Shown here piece by piece: positions 52,992-62,769 of a stretch of DNA of 64,000 bases. The first letter of the stretch is position 1. Every line of letters starts with the position of its first letter. The DNA lies in NCBI GenBank assembly GCA_021813805.1, contig JAKAJL010000011.1, positions 1 through 64,000 of the forward strand. Reading direction: 5' to 3'. This DNA is from Pseudomonadota bacterium (GTDB lineage: Bacteria > Pseudomonadota > Alphaproteobacteria > Rhizobiales > Beijerinckiaceae). The notes under the pieces are model-generated. The model was not told the DNA's origin. It searched no databases and saw only the letters and a program-made list of their open reading frames with translations. Both the position numbers and the translations under genes were made by a program.

Positions 52992-53100
52992 CCTAAAGCA
53001 TAATCCCAAAAAGTTGCAGACTTTTTGAATAAGATTATGTTGTAAAAACAAAATATTAGAGCGAAATCCCCGATTCGGCGAGAACGGGTTTCGCTCTGAT
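52992..53100. repeat. Bipartite palindromic repeat, copy C (AT subtype)
   Basis: Hairpin 1: gcataatc (52998-53005) with gattatg (53033-53039), interior aaaaagttgcagactttttg. The spacer is ttgtaaaaacaaaatatt. Hairpin 2: AGAGCGAAATCC (53058-53069) with GGGTTTCGCTCT (53086-53097), 12 pairs including one G-U. It lies between the maeB stop and the kinase start. Long identical blocks are shared with copy B. Confidence 0.88.
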
Positions 53101-53139
53101 GGGTTTGAAGCTCTTTGTCCTGGAGCGTCTTGCATCGGT

Positions 53140-55440
53140 TCACGCCACGCCGTCTTGATCCGTGCGTTGCGCTTCGGCGACGGCCACCGCGGTCATATTG
53201 ACGACGCCGCGTGCGGTGATCGAGGGCGTCAGCACATGAGCGGGCCGGGCGGCGCCAAGCAAAATTGGGCCGACCGGCAGGGCGTCGGTCATCGTCTTAG
53301 TCATCTGATAAGCGATGTTGGCCGAGGCGAGGTCCGGCATGATCAGCACATTCGCCTCGCCTTTAAGGCGCGAACCGGGCAGGACGAGGTTGCGCACGTC
53401 CTGCGACAGCGCGGTGTCGGCGGCCATTTCGCCGTCGACTTCGAGATCGGGCGCCTTTTCGCGGATGATCTCCAGAGCGTCCCGCATTTTGGCGGCCACG
53501 GGCGAAAAAAGGTCTGATCCGAAGTCCGAATGGGAGAGCAGGGCGATTTTCGGCGTGACGCCGAACCGGCGGACGTGAACGGCGCAGAGCAGCGCGGTTT
53601 CGGCGATCTCGGCCGCGGTCGGGTCGCGCCGTACATGGGTGTCGGCCATGAAAAATGCGCCCTTGGAGCTGATGAGAAGGCTCATCGAGGAAAAATCGCT
53701 CACCCCCGGCGCGACGCCGATGATGTCCTTGAGATTGGAGAGGCGGGCGCCGAAGCGGCCTTCGAGGCCACATAAAAGAGCGTCGGCTTCGCCACGGACG
53801 AGCGCCAGGGCGCCGATGACCGTGGCGTTGGTGCGCACCAGGGTGCGCGCGGCGCTCGGGTTGATTCCGCGACGCCCGGCGACGCTTAGCAAGGTGGCGA
53901 CGTAATCGTTGTAGCGCGGGTCGCTTTGCGGATCGATCAGTTCGAAATCGCGGTCGGCGGCGATGGACAGGCCAAAGGTTTTCAGCCTTTTTTCGACCAC
54001 GGCGCGCCGGCCGATGAGGATCGGCCTGGCGACGCCCTCTTCGATCACGGTTTGCACCGCGCGCAGCACGCGCTCGTCCTCGCCCTCGCTGTAGACCACG
54101 CGTTTCGGGTTCGCCTTGGCCGCCTGCATCAGCGGCTTCATGATGAATCCGGAGCGATAGACGGTGCGCGCCAGGCCGTCCCGGTAAGCGTCGAAATCCG
54201 CGATCGGTTTCCTGGCGACGCCGCTCTCCATCGCGGCGCGCGCGACGGCGGGGGCGATGCGCAGGATCAGGCGCGGGTCGAAGGGCGAGGGGATCAGCGA
54301 CTCCTTGCCATAGACCGGCGCGACCCCGCCATAGGCGCGCGCCACGACCTCGGAGGGCGTCTCGCGCGCCAGCGCGGAAATGGCCTCCACCGCCGCAAGT
54401 TTCATCGCCTCGTTGATGGCCTTGGCGTGAACGTCGAGCGCGCCGCGGAAGATATAGGGAAAGCAGAGGACGTTATTGACCTGGTTGGGATAATCCGAGC
54501 GGCCGGTGCAGAGCATGGCGTCGGGGCGGACGGCGAGCGCCTCCTCGGGCAGGATTTCAGGATTGGGATTGGCGAGCGCCAGGATCAGCGGCGTCGCCGC
54601 CATGGTCTTCACCATCTCCGGCTTGAGCACGCCGCCGGCCGAGAGACCGAGGAAAACATCGGCGCCGGGGATGATTTCGGCGAGCGTGCGCGCGGACGTG
54701 TCCTGCGCGAACGTCGCCTTGATCGGATCCATCAGCTTTTCGCGGCCCTTGTAGACCACGCCCTCGATGTCCGAGACGTAGATGTTCTCGCGCCGGGCGC
54801 CGAGCGCCACCAGCAGTTCAAGGCAGGCGAGCGCCGCCGCGCCGGCCCCCGAGGCGACGATTCGCGCCCGCGAGATGTCCTTCCCCGCGAGAGCGAGGCC
54901 GTTGCGCACAGCGGCGCCGACGATGATCGCGGTGCCGTGCTGATCGTCGTGGAAGACCGGGATCGACAGTTTTTCGCGCAAGCGCCGTTCGACCTCGAAG
55001 CACTCGGGCGCCTTGATGTCTTCGAGATTGATCCCGCCGAAGGTCGGCTCCAGGGCCGCGATGGCGCTCACCAGCCTTTCCACGTCGCGTTCGGTGACTT
55101 CAATGTCGAAAACATCGATGCCGGCGAATTTCTTGAACAGGACCGCCTTGCCCTCCATCACCGGTTTGGCGGCGAGCGGACCGATGTCGCCGAGCCCCAG
55201 CACGGCGGTGCCGTTGGTGACGACGGCGACGAGGTTCTGGCGGATGGTGAAATCGGCGGCCTTGCCGGGATCGGCGGCGATTTCGAGGCAGGGCGCGGCG
55301 ACGCCGGGCGAATAGGCCAGCGCGAGGTCACGCTGGTTGCCGAGCGGCTTGGTGGCCCGGATCTCCATTTTGCCCGGCCGTGGACGGGCATGGTAGCGCA
55401 GCGCGTCCGATCGCAGATCGGACGTTGGGCGTTCTGTCAT
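53140..55440 (-). CDS. maeB: NADP-dependent malic enzyme fused to phosphotransacetylase-like domain
   Basis: 766 residues from ATG 55440 ([25 protein letters not shown]), with GGAGGAG upstream; the frame extends to 55509. It decarboxylates malate to pyruvate. The malic part (about 1-430) has [53 protein letters not shown], the nucleotide fold [16 protein letters not shown] and [16 protein letters not shown]. The C-terminal part (about 440-760) resembles phosphotransacetylase ([34 protein letters not shown]) but is thought to be regulatory. It is the standard MaeB architecture of the class. Confidence 0.95.
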   Translation of the reverse strand: MTERPTSDLRSDALRYHARPRPGKMEIRATKPLGNQRDLALAYSPGVAAPCLEIAADPGKAADFTIRQNLVAVVTNGTAVLGLGDIGPLAAKPVMEGKAVLFKKFAGIDVFDIEVTERDVERLVSAIAALEPTFGGINLEDIKAPECFEVERRLREKLSIPVFHDDQHGTAIIVGAAVRNGLALAGKDISRARIVASGAGAAALACLELLVALGARRENIYVSDIEGVVYKGREKLMDPIKATFAQDTSARTLAEIIPGADVFLGLSAGGVLKPEMVKTMAATPLILALANPNPEILPEEALAVRPDAMLCTGRSDYPNQVNNVLCFPYIFRGALDVHAKAINEAMKLAAVEAISALARETPSEVVARAYGGVAPVYGKESLIPSPFDPRLILRIAPAVARAAMESGVARKPIADFDAYRDGLARTVYRSGFIMKPLMQAAKANPKRVVYSEGEDERVLRAVQTVIEEGVARPILIGRRAVVEKRLKTFGLSIAADRDFELIDPQSDPRYNDYVATLLSVAGRRGINPSAARTLVRTNATVIGALALVRGEADALLCGLEGRFGARLSNLKDIIGVAPGVSDFSSMSLLISSKGAFFMADTHVRRDPTAAEIAETALLCAVHVRRFGVTPKIALLSHSDFGSDLFSPVAAKMRDALEIIREKAPDLEVDGEMAADTALSQDVRNLVLPGSRLKGEANVLIMPDLASANIAYQMTKTMTDALPVGPILLGAARPAHVLTPSITARGVVNMTAVAVAEAQRTDQDGVA

Positions 55441-55500
55441 CGGGACTCCTCCGGTAGGTCGGCGAAACGCGCGCGGCCTGAATCGCGTTCGCGGATCATC

Positions 55501-55582
55501 GAGTTGCAAGCGCTCTGTTACCGGATTGTTTTAGCGCATATTCCGATCCGAAGACTCCATCGACTTTTCGGGTATGCGCTCA
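55501..55582. repeat. Bipartite palindromic repeat, copy D (GC subtype, inverted)
   Basis: agcgcata (55533-55540) and tatgcgct (55573-55580) bound the main hairpin, with gactttt-type arms inside. Next to it, towards maeB, is a spacer ttaccggattgtttt and a degenerate second arm agagcg/cgctct near 55510. In reverse orientation it matches copy A (ttttcgggtatgcgct versus the gcgcat ends and shared aaaacaat spacer). It overlaps the stop codon of the neighbouring gene. Confidence 0.75.
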
Positions 55583-56875
55583 GAGCTTGGTTCCGGCCGC
55601 CGGTTTCGCCGGCTTGGCGGGCGCGGGCGAGCCGGTGATGTCCAGCCGGTTGAGGAAATCCGTCGGGTCTTCGATATGGACGAATTCGCTCACCTTCAGC
55701 GGCGAACCCTTGCCCTTGATGGTGAGGGTCAGCACTTTGGGATCGGCGACGAATCGCTCCAGTTCCTTAGCGAGGATGGCGATGGCCGGCGGGCCGGAAA
55801 ACAGCAGCGGCGCCTGGGCGATGATGGCGCGCCAATCCTCCTTGACCGAGGCGGGGGTCTTGCCCTGGCTGAGCGAGGCGAAGGCGACCACTTTGTCGAA
55901 CAGGCCGGCGTTGTCCACTTCGATCCGCGCCCAGTCGAGCGTGGCGTCGAGGATGGCCTTTTCCCGCGCCTCCTTGTCGCCGAGGAAGGCCGTTTCGTTC
56001 AGGGCCGAAAACTGGGCGCTGATCGCGACGCGGCCGATTTTCTTCAGGTCGATCGCATAATTCTTGAGCTGGTAGGTCTTGGTCGCGGGGTCATAGGCGC
56101 CGCCGATCGTCAAATCGGCGTCGATTTGCGGATAGCCATAGGCGTTGAGGACAGCGCCCAGACGCGATTCCGGCGGCATTTTCAGCGACAAGCCGGTCAG
56201 GGAGGCGGCGGCGTCGAGCGGCGCGCCCCGGGAGTCGAAATTCTGGTCGACCTTGGCCGGGCCCACGTGAATCGCGATGCGATTGCCGCCGGGCGCGCCG
56301 GCGGGCGTGCCCTTGTCCACGGCGGTGAGATCGCCGCCATCCCACGACAGATGGGAAAAGCGCAGCGCGGCGCGCGCGGGATCGCCCGCGCGCAAGGCGC
56401 CGGCGAGATCGAGCAGCGACACGCGGTCGATGCGCAATGTCCCGAAATGAAGGGTGGAGTCGCCGGCGTCGTCGGGAACCACGCCGTCGGTAGAGGCGAC
56501 GGTCAGGGTCTGCGCGCCGCCGCCCGCGATTTTCTCGGCGACGACGTCCTTGACCGTGAGCCGGTCGCCCGCGCCAGTCTCCATGTCGATCTCGGCGATC
56601 CGCGCCTCGACCGCCGTCATGTGCTGGACCATCGCGGCCGCGTCTTCGGGGGGCAGGGCGCCCGAGAACAACTTGGCCGCTTCGTCCTGGCTAAGGTTGC
56701 AATCCTTAAGCGTGACGTTCTTGAAGGTGACCTTTCCGCCCTTGCCCTTGTCGAGCGTGGCCTGGGGAATGGCGAGGTCGGCGGCCTGCGCCGGAATGGC
56801 GGGCAAACCCGAGGCGAAGCTCAGTCCCATGACGAGGAAAGCAGCGCGAAGGCGTAGCGGCATGTCGTGTCTCAT
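55580..56875 (-). CDS. Hypothetical periplasmic protein
   Basis: About 431 residues from ATG 56875 (ATG 56863 is an alternative). A signal peptide (LRAAFLVMGLSFASGLPAIPAQA) is followed by a beta-rich domain with repeated short motifs such as FGTLRIDRVSLLDLAGAL, LRFSHLSWDGGDLTAV and IGGAYDPATKTYQLKNYAIDLKKIG. The repeating strands recall DUF945 or AsmA-like lipid-transport or assembly proteins, but similarity is too weak to assign. The C-terminus is Ala/Pro/Lys-rich. It reads towards maeB, separated by repeat D. Confidence 0.6.
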   Translation of the reverse strand: MRHDMPLRLRAAFLVMGLSFASGLPAIPAQAADLAIPQATLDKGKGGKVTFKNVTLKDCNLSQDEAAKLFSGALPPEDAAAMVQHMTAVEARIAEIDMETGAGDRLTVKDVVAEKIAGGGAQTLTVASTDGVVPDDAGDSTLHFGTLRIDRVSLLDLAGALRAGDPARAALRFSHLSWDGGDLTAVDKGTPAGAPGGNRIAIHVGPAKVDQNFDSRGAPLDAAASLTGLSLKMPPESRLGAVLNAYGYPQIDADLTIGGAYDPATKTYQLKNYAIDLKKIGRVAISAQFSALNETAFLGDKEAREKAILDATLDWARIEVDNAGLFDKVVAFASLSQGKTPASVKEDWRAIIAQAPLLFSGPPAIAILAKELERFVADPKVLTLTIKGKGSPLKVSEFVHIEDPTDFLNRLDITGSPAPAKPAKPAAGTKL

Positions 56876-57058
56876 CCGTGCAGTTTCGGCGGATTCGGCG
56901 GGTTTGCCAAGGCGCCGGCGGTTCGTCTGGCGGTTCGACGCGCCGCCGCCATCCATCCGCTCTTTAGGCGCGCCGCGTGTCGAATGTCTGGCAAGAAGTT
57001 GGAAATCGCGGCGCCGGTCATTATTTTAGTCGCCGAATCGAAATGTTGGAGCTGTTGG

Positions 57059-57367
57059 ATGGTGGATGTGCTCACACGCGAGGAGGTGAAGGCGGGTCTG
57101 GCGGACGATTCGATCGCGCTGGTCGATGTGCGCGAGCCTCACGAATTTGCCGCCGGACATATTCCAGGCTCGGTGAGCCTGCCGCTGTCGCGCTTCGACC
57201 CTTCGAAATTGCCGGAAGGCAAACGCGTCGTTTTCGTCTGCCGCTCCGGCCGGCGCACGCTGATGGCGATCGAAATGTCGCGGCGTTTCGGCCGCAGCGA
57301 CGCTTCCGCCCATTACGCCGGCTCGCTGCTGGACTGGGCCGGCGCCGGCGAGCCGCTGGAATATTGA
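57059..57367 (+). CDS. Rhodanese-like domain protein
   Basis: 102 residues from ATG 57059 (GGAG 7 bases upstream); the longer frame is unsupported. It is a single rhodanese domain: LVDVREPHEFAAGHIPGSVSLPLS and the active-site loop VFVCRSGRRT, with the catalytic Cys in CRSGRR. It transfers sulfur from a persulfide, probably in the cytoplasm. The stop lies 1 base before the stop of the convergent phosphoesterase gene. Confidence 0.9.
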   Translation: MVDVLTREEVKAGLADDSIALVDVREPHEFAAGHIPGSVSLPLSRFDPSKLPEGKRVVFVCRSGRRTLMAIEMSRRFGRSDASAHYAGSLLDWAGAGEPLEY

Positions 57368-57368
57368 A

Positions 57369-58262
57369 TCAAGCCTCGGTCGCGGCTTTTTCGGGGAGGG
57401 CGGGCTCGGGCGGGTCCACGGCGGCCGACAGGAGAAGCGGCGCGCGCTCGTGTTCGAGCAGGCTCCAGTGGATCAGTTCGAGCCTGCCGTCGAAATGTTC
57501 GGCGATCGCGGTGCAGGATTCGACGAAATCGCCGGTGTTCACATATGTCACGCCGTCGATGTCGCGGATCGTCGCATGATGGATATGGCCGCAGATCACG
57601 CCGTCCACGCCGCGCTTGCGCGCTTCGGCGGCCAGGGTCCGCTCGAAGTCCCCGATGAAATTCACCGCTTTCTTCACCTTGAGCTTGGCCCATTTCGAAA
57701 AGGACCAATAGGGCAGGCCGAGCTTGCGGCGGGCGCGATTGAACCAGGCGTTGACCAGAATCGCGAAATCATAGGCCCAGTCGCCGAGATGGGCGAGCCA
57801 GCGCGCGTGACTGACGACAATGTCGAACTGGTCGCCGTGAATCACCAGCAATTTCCGGCCGTCGGCGGTCTGGTGGACGGCGTGGTCGATCACTTCGACG
57901 CCGCCGAATTCGAGGCCGAGAAAATCACGGGCGAATTCGTCGTGATTGCCAGGCACGAACACGACGCGCGCCCCTTTGCGCACCTTGCGCAGCAGCTTCT
58001 GGACCACGTCATTGTGGGCCTGCGGCCAGTGCCACGTCTGTTTGAGCCGCCAACCGTCAATGATGTCGCCGACCAGGAACAGGGCCTCGGATTCGTTGTA
58101 TTTCAGAAAATCCAGCAACAGGTCGGCCTGGCAGCCGCGCGTGCCCAGGTGAACGTCGGAGATGAACAGGGTTCGGTATTGATGCGTCGCGTGGGGCTCG
58201 GTCAGTACATCGCTGCCAACGTCGGCCCTGGCGTTCATGGTCATGCCTGCTGATGCGATCAT
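57369..58262 (-). CDS. Metallophosphoesterase, UDP-2,3-diacylglucosamine diphosphatase-like
   Basis: Up to 297 residues; start uncertain (ATG 58262, 58244 or 58238). Calcineurin-like metal-site motifs are all present: ISDVHLGTRG, LVGDIIDGW, VPGNHDEF, VIHGDQFD and GVICGHIHHA. It resembles the LpxH-like group that cleaves UDP-2,3-diacylglucosamine in lipid A synthesis, but is longer than LpxH by about 50 residues. A lipid substrate is inference. It is convergent with the rhodanese gene. Confidence 0.85.
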   Translation of the reverse strand: MIASAGMTMNARADVGSDVLTEPHATHQYRTLFISDVHLGTRGCQADLLLDFLKYNESEALFLVGDIIDGWRLKQTWHWPQAHNDVVQKLLRKVRKGARVVFVPGNHDEFARDFLGLEFGGVEVIDHAVHQTADGRKLLVIHGDQFDIVVSHARWLAHLGDWAYDFAILVNAWFNRARRKLGLPYWSFSKWAKLKVKKAVNFIGDFERTLAAEARKRGVDGVICGHIHHATIRDIDGVTYVNTGDFVESCTAIAEHFDGRLELIHWSLLEHERAPLLLSAAVDPPEPALPEKAATEA

Positions 58263-58322
58263 GCCCCATGTGCTGCCATCTTATTGTTGCGGCAGGATGA
58301 CAATATTGCTTTTAGTTGGGCG

Positions 58323-59249
58323 ATGACGCCCGGAATTCTGCTCAAGATTCTTTCGACGCTCGCCTTCACCGTGATGGCGGTGGGCGTGCGCGCGGCCGCG
58401 CCGCGCATCCCGCTGGCGGAAATCGTGTTTTTCCGCTCGGCCGTGGCGCTCGTCTTGCTGTTGGTCTGGCTGGCGGCGACCGGCGAGTTTCCCGGCGCGC
58501 TGGCGACCCGTCGCCCCTTTGGGCATCTGGGGCGGGGCCTGACCGGCGCGGCGGGCATGTTCGCCAATTTCGCCAGCCTCGCCCTGCTGCCGCTCGCCGA
58601 CGCCACCGCCTATTTCTACGCCTCGCCGATTTTCGTCACTCTTATCGCGGCCTTGGGCCTGCGGGAGAAAGTTCATGTCAGCCGCTGGCTGGCGGTGCTG
58701 ATCGGTTTTTCCGGCGTGCTCGCCATGCTCGCCGAACACGTTGGCCTGGGAAATTTCACCAGAACCCTCGGCGCCCAGGGATTTGGAGCCGGCGTGGCGC
58801 TGGCCGGCGCGGCTTTCGCCGCTCTGTCGATGATCCAGACCCGGCGGCTGGCGCTGTCGGAACATACGGCGGCCATCGTCTTCTATTTCACCCTGCTCAC
58901 CACGTTCGCCGGCGCCGTCGTGCTCGCTCTCGCGCAGGCCGCGCCGTCGCTCCTGCCCTCGCAGGCCTTTGTCGCGCCGCAGCCGCGCGATCTCGCCGCG
59001 CTGATCGGCGCCGGGCTGATGGGCGGCTGCGCCCAGATTTTCGTCACGGCGTCCTATCGCTACGCCGACGCCTCGCTGCTGGCGTCTTACGATTATTTCG
59101 CTCTTGTCTGGGCGGTGCTGGCCAGCGTGATCTTTTTCGGCCAATGGCCCTCGACCCTGGTGCTTTGCGGCGCGGCGGCGATCGCCGGCTCCGGCCTGCT
59201 GGCGATTGTCGGCGAACGCATGTCCGTCTCCGTCGCCTCCGTCGAATGA
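58323..59249 (+). CDS. EamA/DMT-family transporter
   Basis: 308 residues from ATG 58323 (MTPGILLKILSTLAF); the frame begins 39 bases earlier. Ten membrane segments in two EamA halves. Typical stretches are EIVFFRSAVALVLLL, DATAYFYASPIFVTLIAALGL and the second-half ALVWAVLASVIFFGQWP. DMT members export amino acids, sugars or metabolites; the substrate here is unknown. It is divergent from the phosphoesterase gene, with a short shared promoter gap. Confidence 0.9.
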   Translation: MTPGILLKILSTLAFTVMAVGVRAAAPRIPLAEIVFFRSAVALVLLLVWLAATGEFPGALATRRPFGHLGRGLTGAAGMFANFASLALLPLADATAYFYASPIFVTLIAALGLREKVHVSRWLAVLIGFSGVLAMLAEHVGLGNFTRTLGAQGFGAGVALAGAAFAALSMIQTRRLALSEHTAAIVFYFTLLTTFAGAVVLALAQAAPSLLPSQAFVAPQPRDLAALIGAGLMGGCAQIFVTASYRYADASLLASYDYFALVWAVLASVIFFGQWPSTLVLCGAAAIAGSGLLAIVGERMSVSVASVE

Positions 59250-59379
59250 AAAGCGCCGATCCGGTCGGCGACCGACCAACACGGACGCCGGCAATGGTCG
59301 GGTTCGGCGGATTGCGGGCATTCGCGGGCGGTGCCGGGAACGGCGGCCGAGCGCCAGGAGCAGGCATTCGGCTCTGGCG

Positions 59380-60117
59380 TCAGGCCGCAGGCTGCGCGGC
59401 TTGCGACCGCAGCTCGGCGGCGCTGTGGAAATAGACCGGGTTGTCGGCCGAAAGGCCCTGATGCACGAGGCGGGAAACATCATCCGCGAGGACCTGTCCG
59501 TCGCCCCGCTCCAGAGCAGCGAGCGTGGCGCGCACGATGTCCTCAGCCGCGCTTTTCGGCGCATCGATCCCGCGCGTCAGGTCGGTGTCGATGAACCCGG
59601 CATGAAGCCCCACAAGCTGCGTGCCCTGACCCGCCAGCTCGATTCGCAGTCCGTTTGTCAGCGCCCAGGCGGCGGATTTCGAAGCGCCATAGGTCGCGAG
59701 CATTGGACCGTTCATCCAGCTGGCGACGGAAAGCACATTGACGATGGCGCCGCCGCCGTTGCAGGCGAGGATCGGCGCAAAAGCCCGCGCCAAGCGCAAG
59801 GGTCCGAAGAAATTGACCTCGAACTGGCGGCGCGCCGCGTCCATTGCGTCTTCGGCGAGAAAAGCGCCTGGAAGGGCGATTCCGGCATTGTTGATCAGCA
59901 GATCGACGTCGCTGGCGACACGCGCAGCTTCGACCGCGTCCTCGTCGCTGGTGACGTCGAGCTTCAAGGCCGTCACGCCCTTCAGTGCGACATTTTCAGG
60001 GTTGCGCGCGGCGGCGTAGACCTTTTTGGCCCCAAGCGCCAGAAGCGCCTTGGCGAAAGAGAGCCCCAGGCCGCGATTGGCGCCGGTGACGAGTGCGGTG
60101 GATCCTTCGACCTTCAT
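59380..60117 (-). CDS. Short-chain dehydrogenase/reductase (SDR)
   Basis: 245 residues from ATG 60117, which has GAGGAG 6 bases upstream; the frame extends to 60462 without support. The cofactor loop is TGANRGLGLS (about 10-20), NNAG follows (about 80), and the catalytic Tyr-x3-Lys is in YGASKSA. It is a classical SDR with NAD(P). It is the last gene of a four-gene run on the minus strand that includes a tautomerase, an MDR oxidoreductase and a second SDR. Confidence 0.9.
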   Translation of the reverse strand: MKVEGSTALVTGANRGLGLSFAKALLALGAKKVYAAARNPENVALKGVTALKLDVTSDEDAVEAARVASDVDLLINNAGIALPGAFLAEDAMDAARRQFEVNFFGPLRLARAFAPILACNGGGAIVNVLSVASWMNGPMLATYGASKSAAWALTNGLRIELAGQGTQLVGLHAGFIDTDLTRGIDAPKSAAEDIVRATLAALERGDGQVLADDVSRLVHQGLSADNPVYFHSAAELRSQAAQPAA

Positions 60118-60260
60118 GACCAACTCCTCATTCATGATGCTTATCGTGCTTGCGCATACGAGGTGCTCGACAGCGTGCGCGGGAGTCTCGCTGCGCTTGA
60201 TGCGTTTGGAATCGGTGCTTGTTCTCCGCGCGACGGGCCACGACGGGGAACCGTTGGCGA

Positions 60261-60644
60261 TCAGGTTGCATACTGGGCTACGCCGTTGCCGAACGACCAG
60301 TTCTCCTTCATCACCTCGACCAGGCCGATGAAGACATCCTCGCGGCGCATGCCAGCCCTTTCGTGCAACCCGTCGGCGACGGCCATGTAAAAGGACTGCT
60401 TTAATTCGACGGAACGGCCCGCGTTGAGCGTTATCTGGATGATGATGGCTTCCGGAGAGCACTGAATATCGAGGTAAGTCGGGTCGACGATCAGGTCTCC
60501 CTTGTCGCGCTCGGAAATGATCTGGAAGCGGTCATTTTGCGGGACGTTAAGCGTTGAAATCATTGCATCATAGACGACATCGGCGACGGCGCGCCGATGA
60601 TCGGGGGACTTTCCCTTCGGCATGTCGATACGAACCAGGGGCAT
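60261..60644 (-). CDS. Tautomerase-family protein
   Basis: 127 residues from ATG 60644, preceded by AGGAGAAAACAC. Processing of Met would expose Pro1 (MPLVRIDMPKGKS), the catalytic base of the 4-oxalocrotonate tautomerase superfamily. The body has QIISERDKGDLIVDPTYLD and the C-terminal VEVMKENWSFGNGVAQY, typical of longer tautomerase-like members. It probably acts on keto-enol substrates from aromatic or halogenated compounds. It sits between the SDR and MDR genes. Confidence 0.9.
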   Translation of the reverse strand: MPLVRIDMPKGKSPDHRRAVADVVYDAMISTLNVPQNDRFQIISERDKGDLIVDPTYLDIQCSPEAIIIQITLNAGRSVELKQSFYMAVADGLHERAGMRREDVFIGLVEVMKENWSFGNGVAQYAT

Positions 60645-60719
60645 GTGTTTTCTCCTGTGTTTTCGTTGGATCAGACTGCTTTCACCCACCTCGCAAACGC
60701 TCGTCCGATTTCGAGTTCA

Positions 60720-61724
60720 TTATTGCTCCATATTGATGACGACCTTGCCTTTTGCGCGCCCGGACTCGACATAGGACAGCGCATCCCCCGTCGCCCCGAA
60801 CGGGAACACCTTGTCGACGACCGGTCGGATCGCGCCGGATTCAATCAGCGACGTGATCTCGCTCAATTGCTCCCCATTGGCCCGCATGAACAGGAACGAA
60901 TAATTTATCCCAAGATCCGCGGCCTTTTTCCGGATCCCTCGGCTGAGCAGGCGCATGACCAGTTTCAGGAACGGGTTCAGACCGAATGTTTTGGCGAATG
61001 CAGGGTCGGGCGGCCCGGAAATCGAAATGAGCCGGCCGCCCGGCTTGAGCACCCCCGCAGATTTCAGAAGCGTCGTTGAGTCCTGACTGTTCAGCACGAG
61101 ATCGTAGCCAGACAGGACCCTCTCGAAATCCTGCGTCTTGTAGTCGACGACCACATCCGCCCCGAGACCTTTGACCAGATCGGCATTCTTGGCGCTGATT
61201 GTCGTCGCAACTGTAGCGCCGAGATGCTTGGCGAGCTGGATGGCAAAAGTCCCGACGCCGCCGGAACCGGCCTGAATGAATACCTTCTCGCCGGGCTTCA
61301 CTTTGCCCACTTCAACCAGCGCCTGCCACGCGGTCAGCCCAACCAGCGGGATGGACGCCGCTTCCGTCATGTTGAGGTTTTTGGGCTTCAGCGCGACGTC
61401 GGCTTCGTCGATGGGGATGAATTCGGCGAATGTGCCGACGCGATGGTCGCGCGGCCGCGCGTAGATTTCGTCGCCCACTTTGAACCGCCCGACCTTGGGG
61501 CCAATCCTGACAATCGTTCCGGCGACGTCATGCCCCAGCACGAAGGGTGGACGATAGGGAAGAAGAAGCTTGAACTCGCCGTCTCTGAGTTTGGAATCGA
61601 GAAGATTGACGGCGGTGGCGTGTATCTGAACCAGGACGTCATTGTCCTGCAATTCCGGCTCCGGCACATTGGCTAGGCGAAGGGCGCCCTTCTTTTCGTA
61701 TTTGTCGACGACGAATGCCCTCAT
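60720..61724 (-). CDS. NADP-dependent oxidoreductase, quinone-oxidoreductase-like MDR
   Basis: 334 residues from ATG 61724 (GGAG 7 bases upstream); the frame continues to 61808. It is a medium-chain reductase without zinc-binding cysteines. Landmarks are HATAVNLLDSKLRDG, FVLGHDVAGTIVRIGPKV, LVGLTAWQALVEVGKVKPGEKVFIQAGSGGVG (core AGSGGVG) and INMEQ at the end. It probably reduces quinones or enones with NADPH. It belongs to the TetR-linked cluster, 75 bases before the tautomerase gene. Confidence 0.9.
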   Translation of the reverse strand: MRAFVVDKYEKKGALRLANVPEPELQDNDVLVQIHATAVNLLDSKLRDGEFKLLLPYRPPFVLGHDVAGTIVRIGPKVGRFKVGDEIYARPRDHRVGTFAEFIPIDEADVALKPKNLNMTEAASIPLVGLTAWQALVEVGKVKPGEKVFIQAGSGGVGTFAIQLAKHLGATVATTISAKNADLVKGLGADVVVDYKTQDFERVLSGYDLVLNSQDSTTLLKSAGVLKPGGRLISISGPPDPAFAKTFGLNPFLKLVMRLLSRGIRKKAADLGINYSFLFMRANGEQLSEITSLIESGAIRPVVDKVFPFGATGDALSYVESGRAKGKVVINMEQ

Positions 61725-61813
61725 CGGTCTTCTCCACTCTGAAGCTAGCAACGGCGTCAGGCGCCAAGGAAGGTTAGGCGCGGACTTGTTCATCCGCGCC
61801 GCTTGCAACCAAA

Positions 61814-62629
61814 TTAGCTGGGCAACCCGAACTGCTTGCGCAGGCTCTTTTCGAACATGCCTGCGGGCGCGAACCGGCGCGCGAAGGTGAGCTGCTTCGC
61901 GGCCTTGCCGGCGGGATAGCGGCGCTTCAAGCTCGCTGCGGTCGCAGCCATGACCACGGCGTCGGCCACCACTTCGGGGGGGTCGCCGATAGCCACCGCC
62001 TCGCGCATGAGTTTGGCCGCGGCAATACGAGCTTCGTCATATTCCTTCATCTCGACGTCCGGCTTGAGCGCCCCCTGATCGAAGGAAGTCCGGGTAAACG
62101 CTGGCTCGATCAGGGTCACGCGTACATTGAAGTCGCGGGTCTCGTGGTCAAGCGACTCCGAATATCCTTCGACCGCATGCTTGGTTGCGCTGTAGTAGGC
62201 GGCATAGGGCGAGGGGATGAACCCCAGCACCGAGCTGATATTGATGATCCGTCCGCCGCCCGCGTTCCGCATCGACGGCAGTACGGCGTTGGTCATTCGC
62301 AAAACGCCGAAGAAATTGACCTCGAACAGCGACTTTGCCTGTGCGATAGAGAATTCCTCGGCCCCGCCGATGATGCCGAGACCGGCGTTGTTCACCAGAA
62401 GGTCGATCCGGCCAGTCCGCGCCAGAACGTCAGAAACGAGCTGAGTTACTGATGAATCGTCAGTCACATCGCATGTCAGCATGGTGACCTGCTTCGGCCT
62501 ATCCACAATCACCCGACGACTTGTGCCGAAGACGATAAATCCCTCGCGCGCCAGCGCTTCGGCCGTGGCCTTGCCGATGCCCGACGAGGTGCCGGTCACG
62601 ACCGCGACTTTTCCCGAGTGCTTTTTCAT
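61814..62629 (-). CDS. Short-chain dehydrogenase/reductase (SDR)
   Basis: 271 residues from ATG 62629, preceded by GGAGGAACA; the frame continues to 62710 across the operator. Motifs are VVTGTSSGIGKATAEAL, NNAGLG, INISSVLGF and YYSATKHAVEGYSE (Tyr-x3-Lys). It is the first gene of the minus-strand cluster and diverges from the TetR gene, so repressor control is likely. The substrate is unknown. Confidence 0.92.
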   Translation of the reverse strand: MKKHSGKVAVVTGTSSGIGKATAEALAREGFIVFGTSRRVIVDRPKQVTMLTCDVTDDSSVTQLVSDVLARTGRIDLLVNNAGLGIIGGAEEFSIAQAKSLFEVNFFGVLRMTNAVLPSMRNAGGGRIINISSVLGFIPSPYAAYYSATKHAVEGYSESLDHETRDFNVRVTLIEPAFTRTSFDQGALKPDVEMKEYDEARIAAAKLMREAVAIGDPPEVVADAVVMAATAASLKRRYPAGKAAKQLTFARRFAPAGMFEKSLRKQFGLPS

Positions 62630-62694
62630 TGTTCCTCCAATCGCACGGGCGGATCGCCGGCTCAGATTTTCGTGACGATCAACCGGTAATTTAT

Positions 62695-62712
62695 TCATGA
62701 TGATCGTCATGA
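62695..62712. promoter_or_regulatory. Candidate TetR operator between the divergent SDR and TetR genes
   Basis: TCATGA-TGATCG-TCATGA (62695-62712) is an 18-bp near-palindrome with 16 of 18 positions symmetric, in the 140-base divergent gap. A related half-site run (tgatagtgatcatgta) follows at about 62722-62738. Position and symmetry fit autorepression and control of the SDR operon by the adjacent TetR protein. Confidence 0.55.
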
Positions 62713-62769
62713 TTGGTATTTATGATAGTGATCATGTATGATGTCAATCGGAATGTGAGGGAGACAGAA

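Noticed and set aside
53926-55638. 570-codon plus-strand frame opposite maeB
   Set aside because: Antisense shadow; no ribosome-binding site or recognisable domain, and maeB is intact on the other strand.
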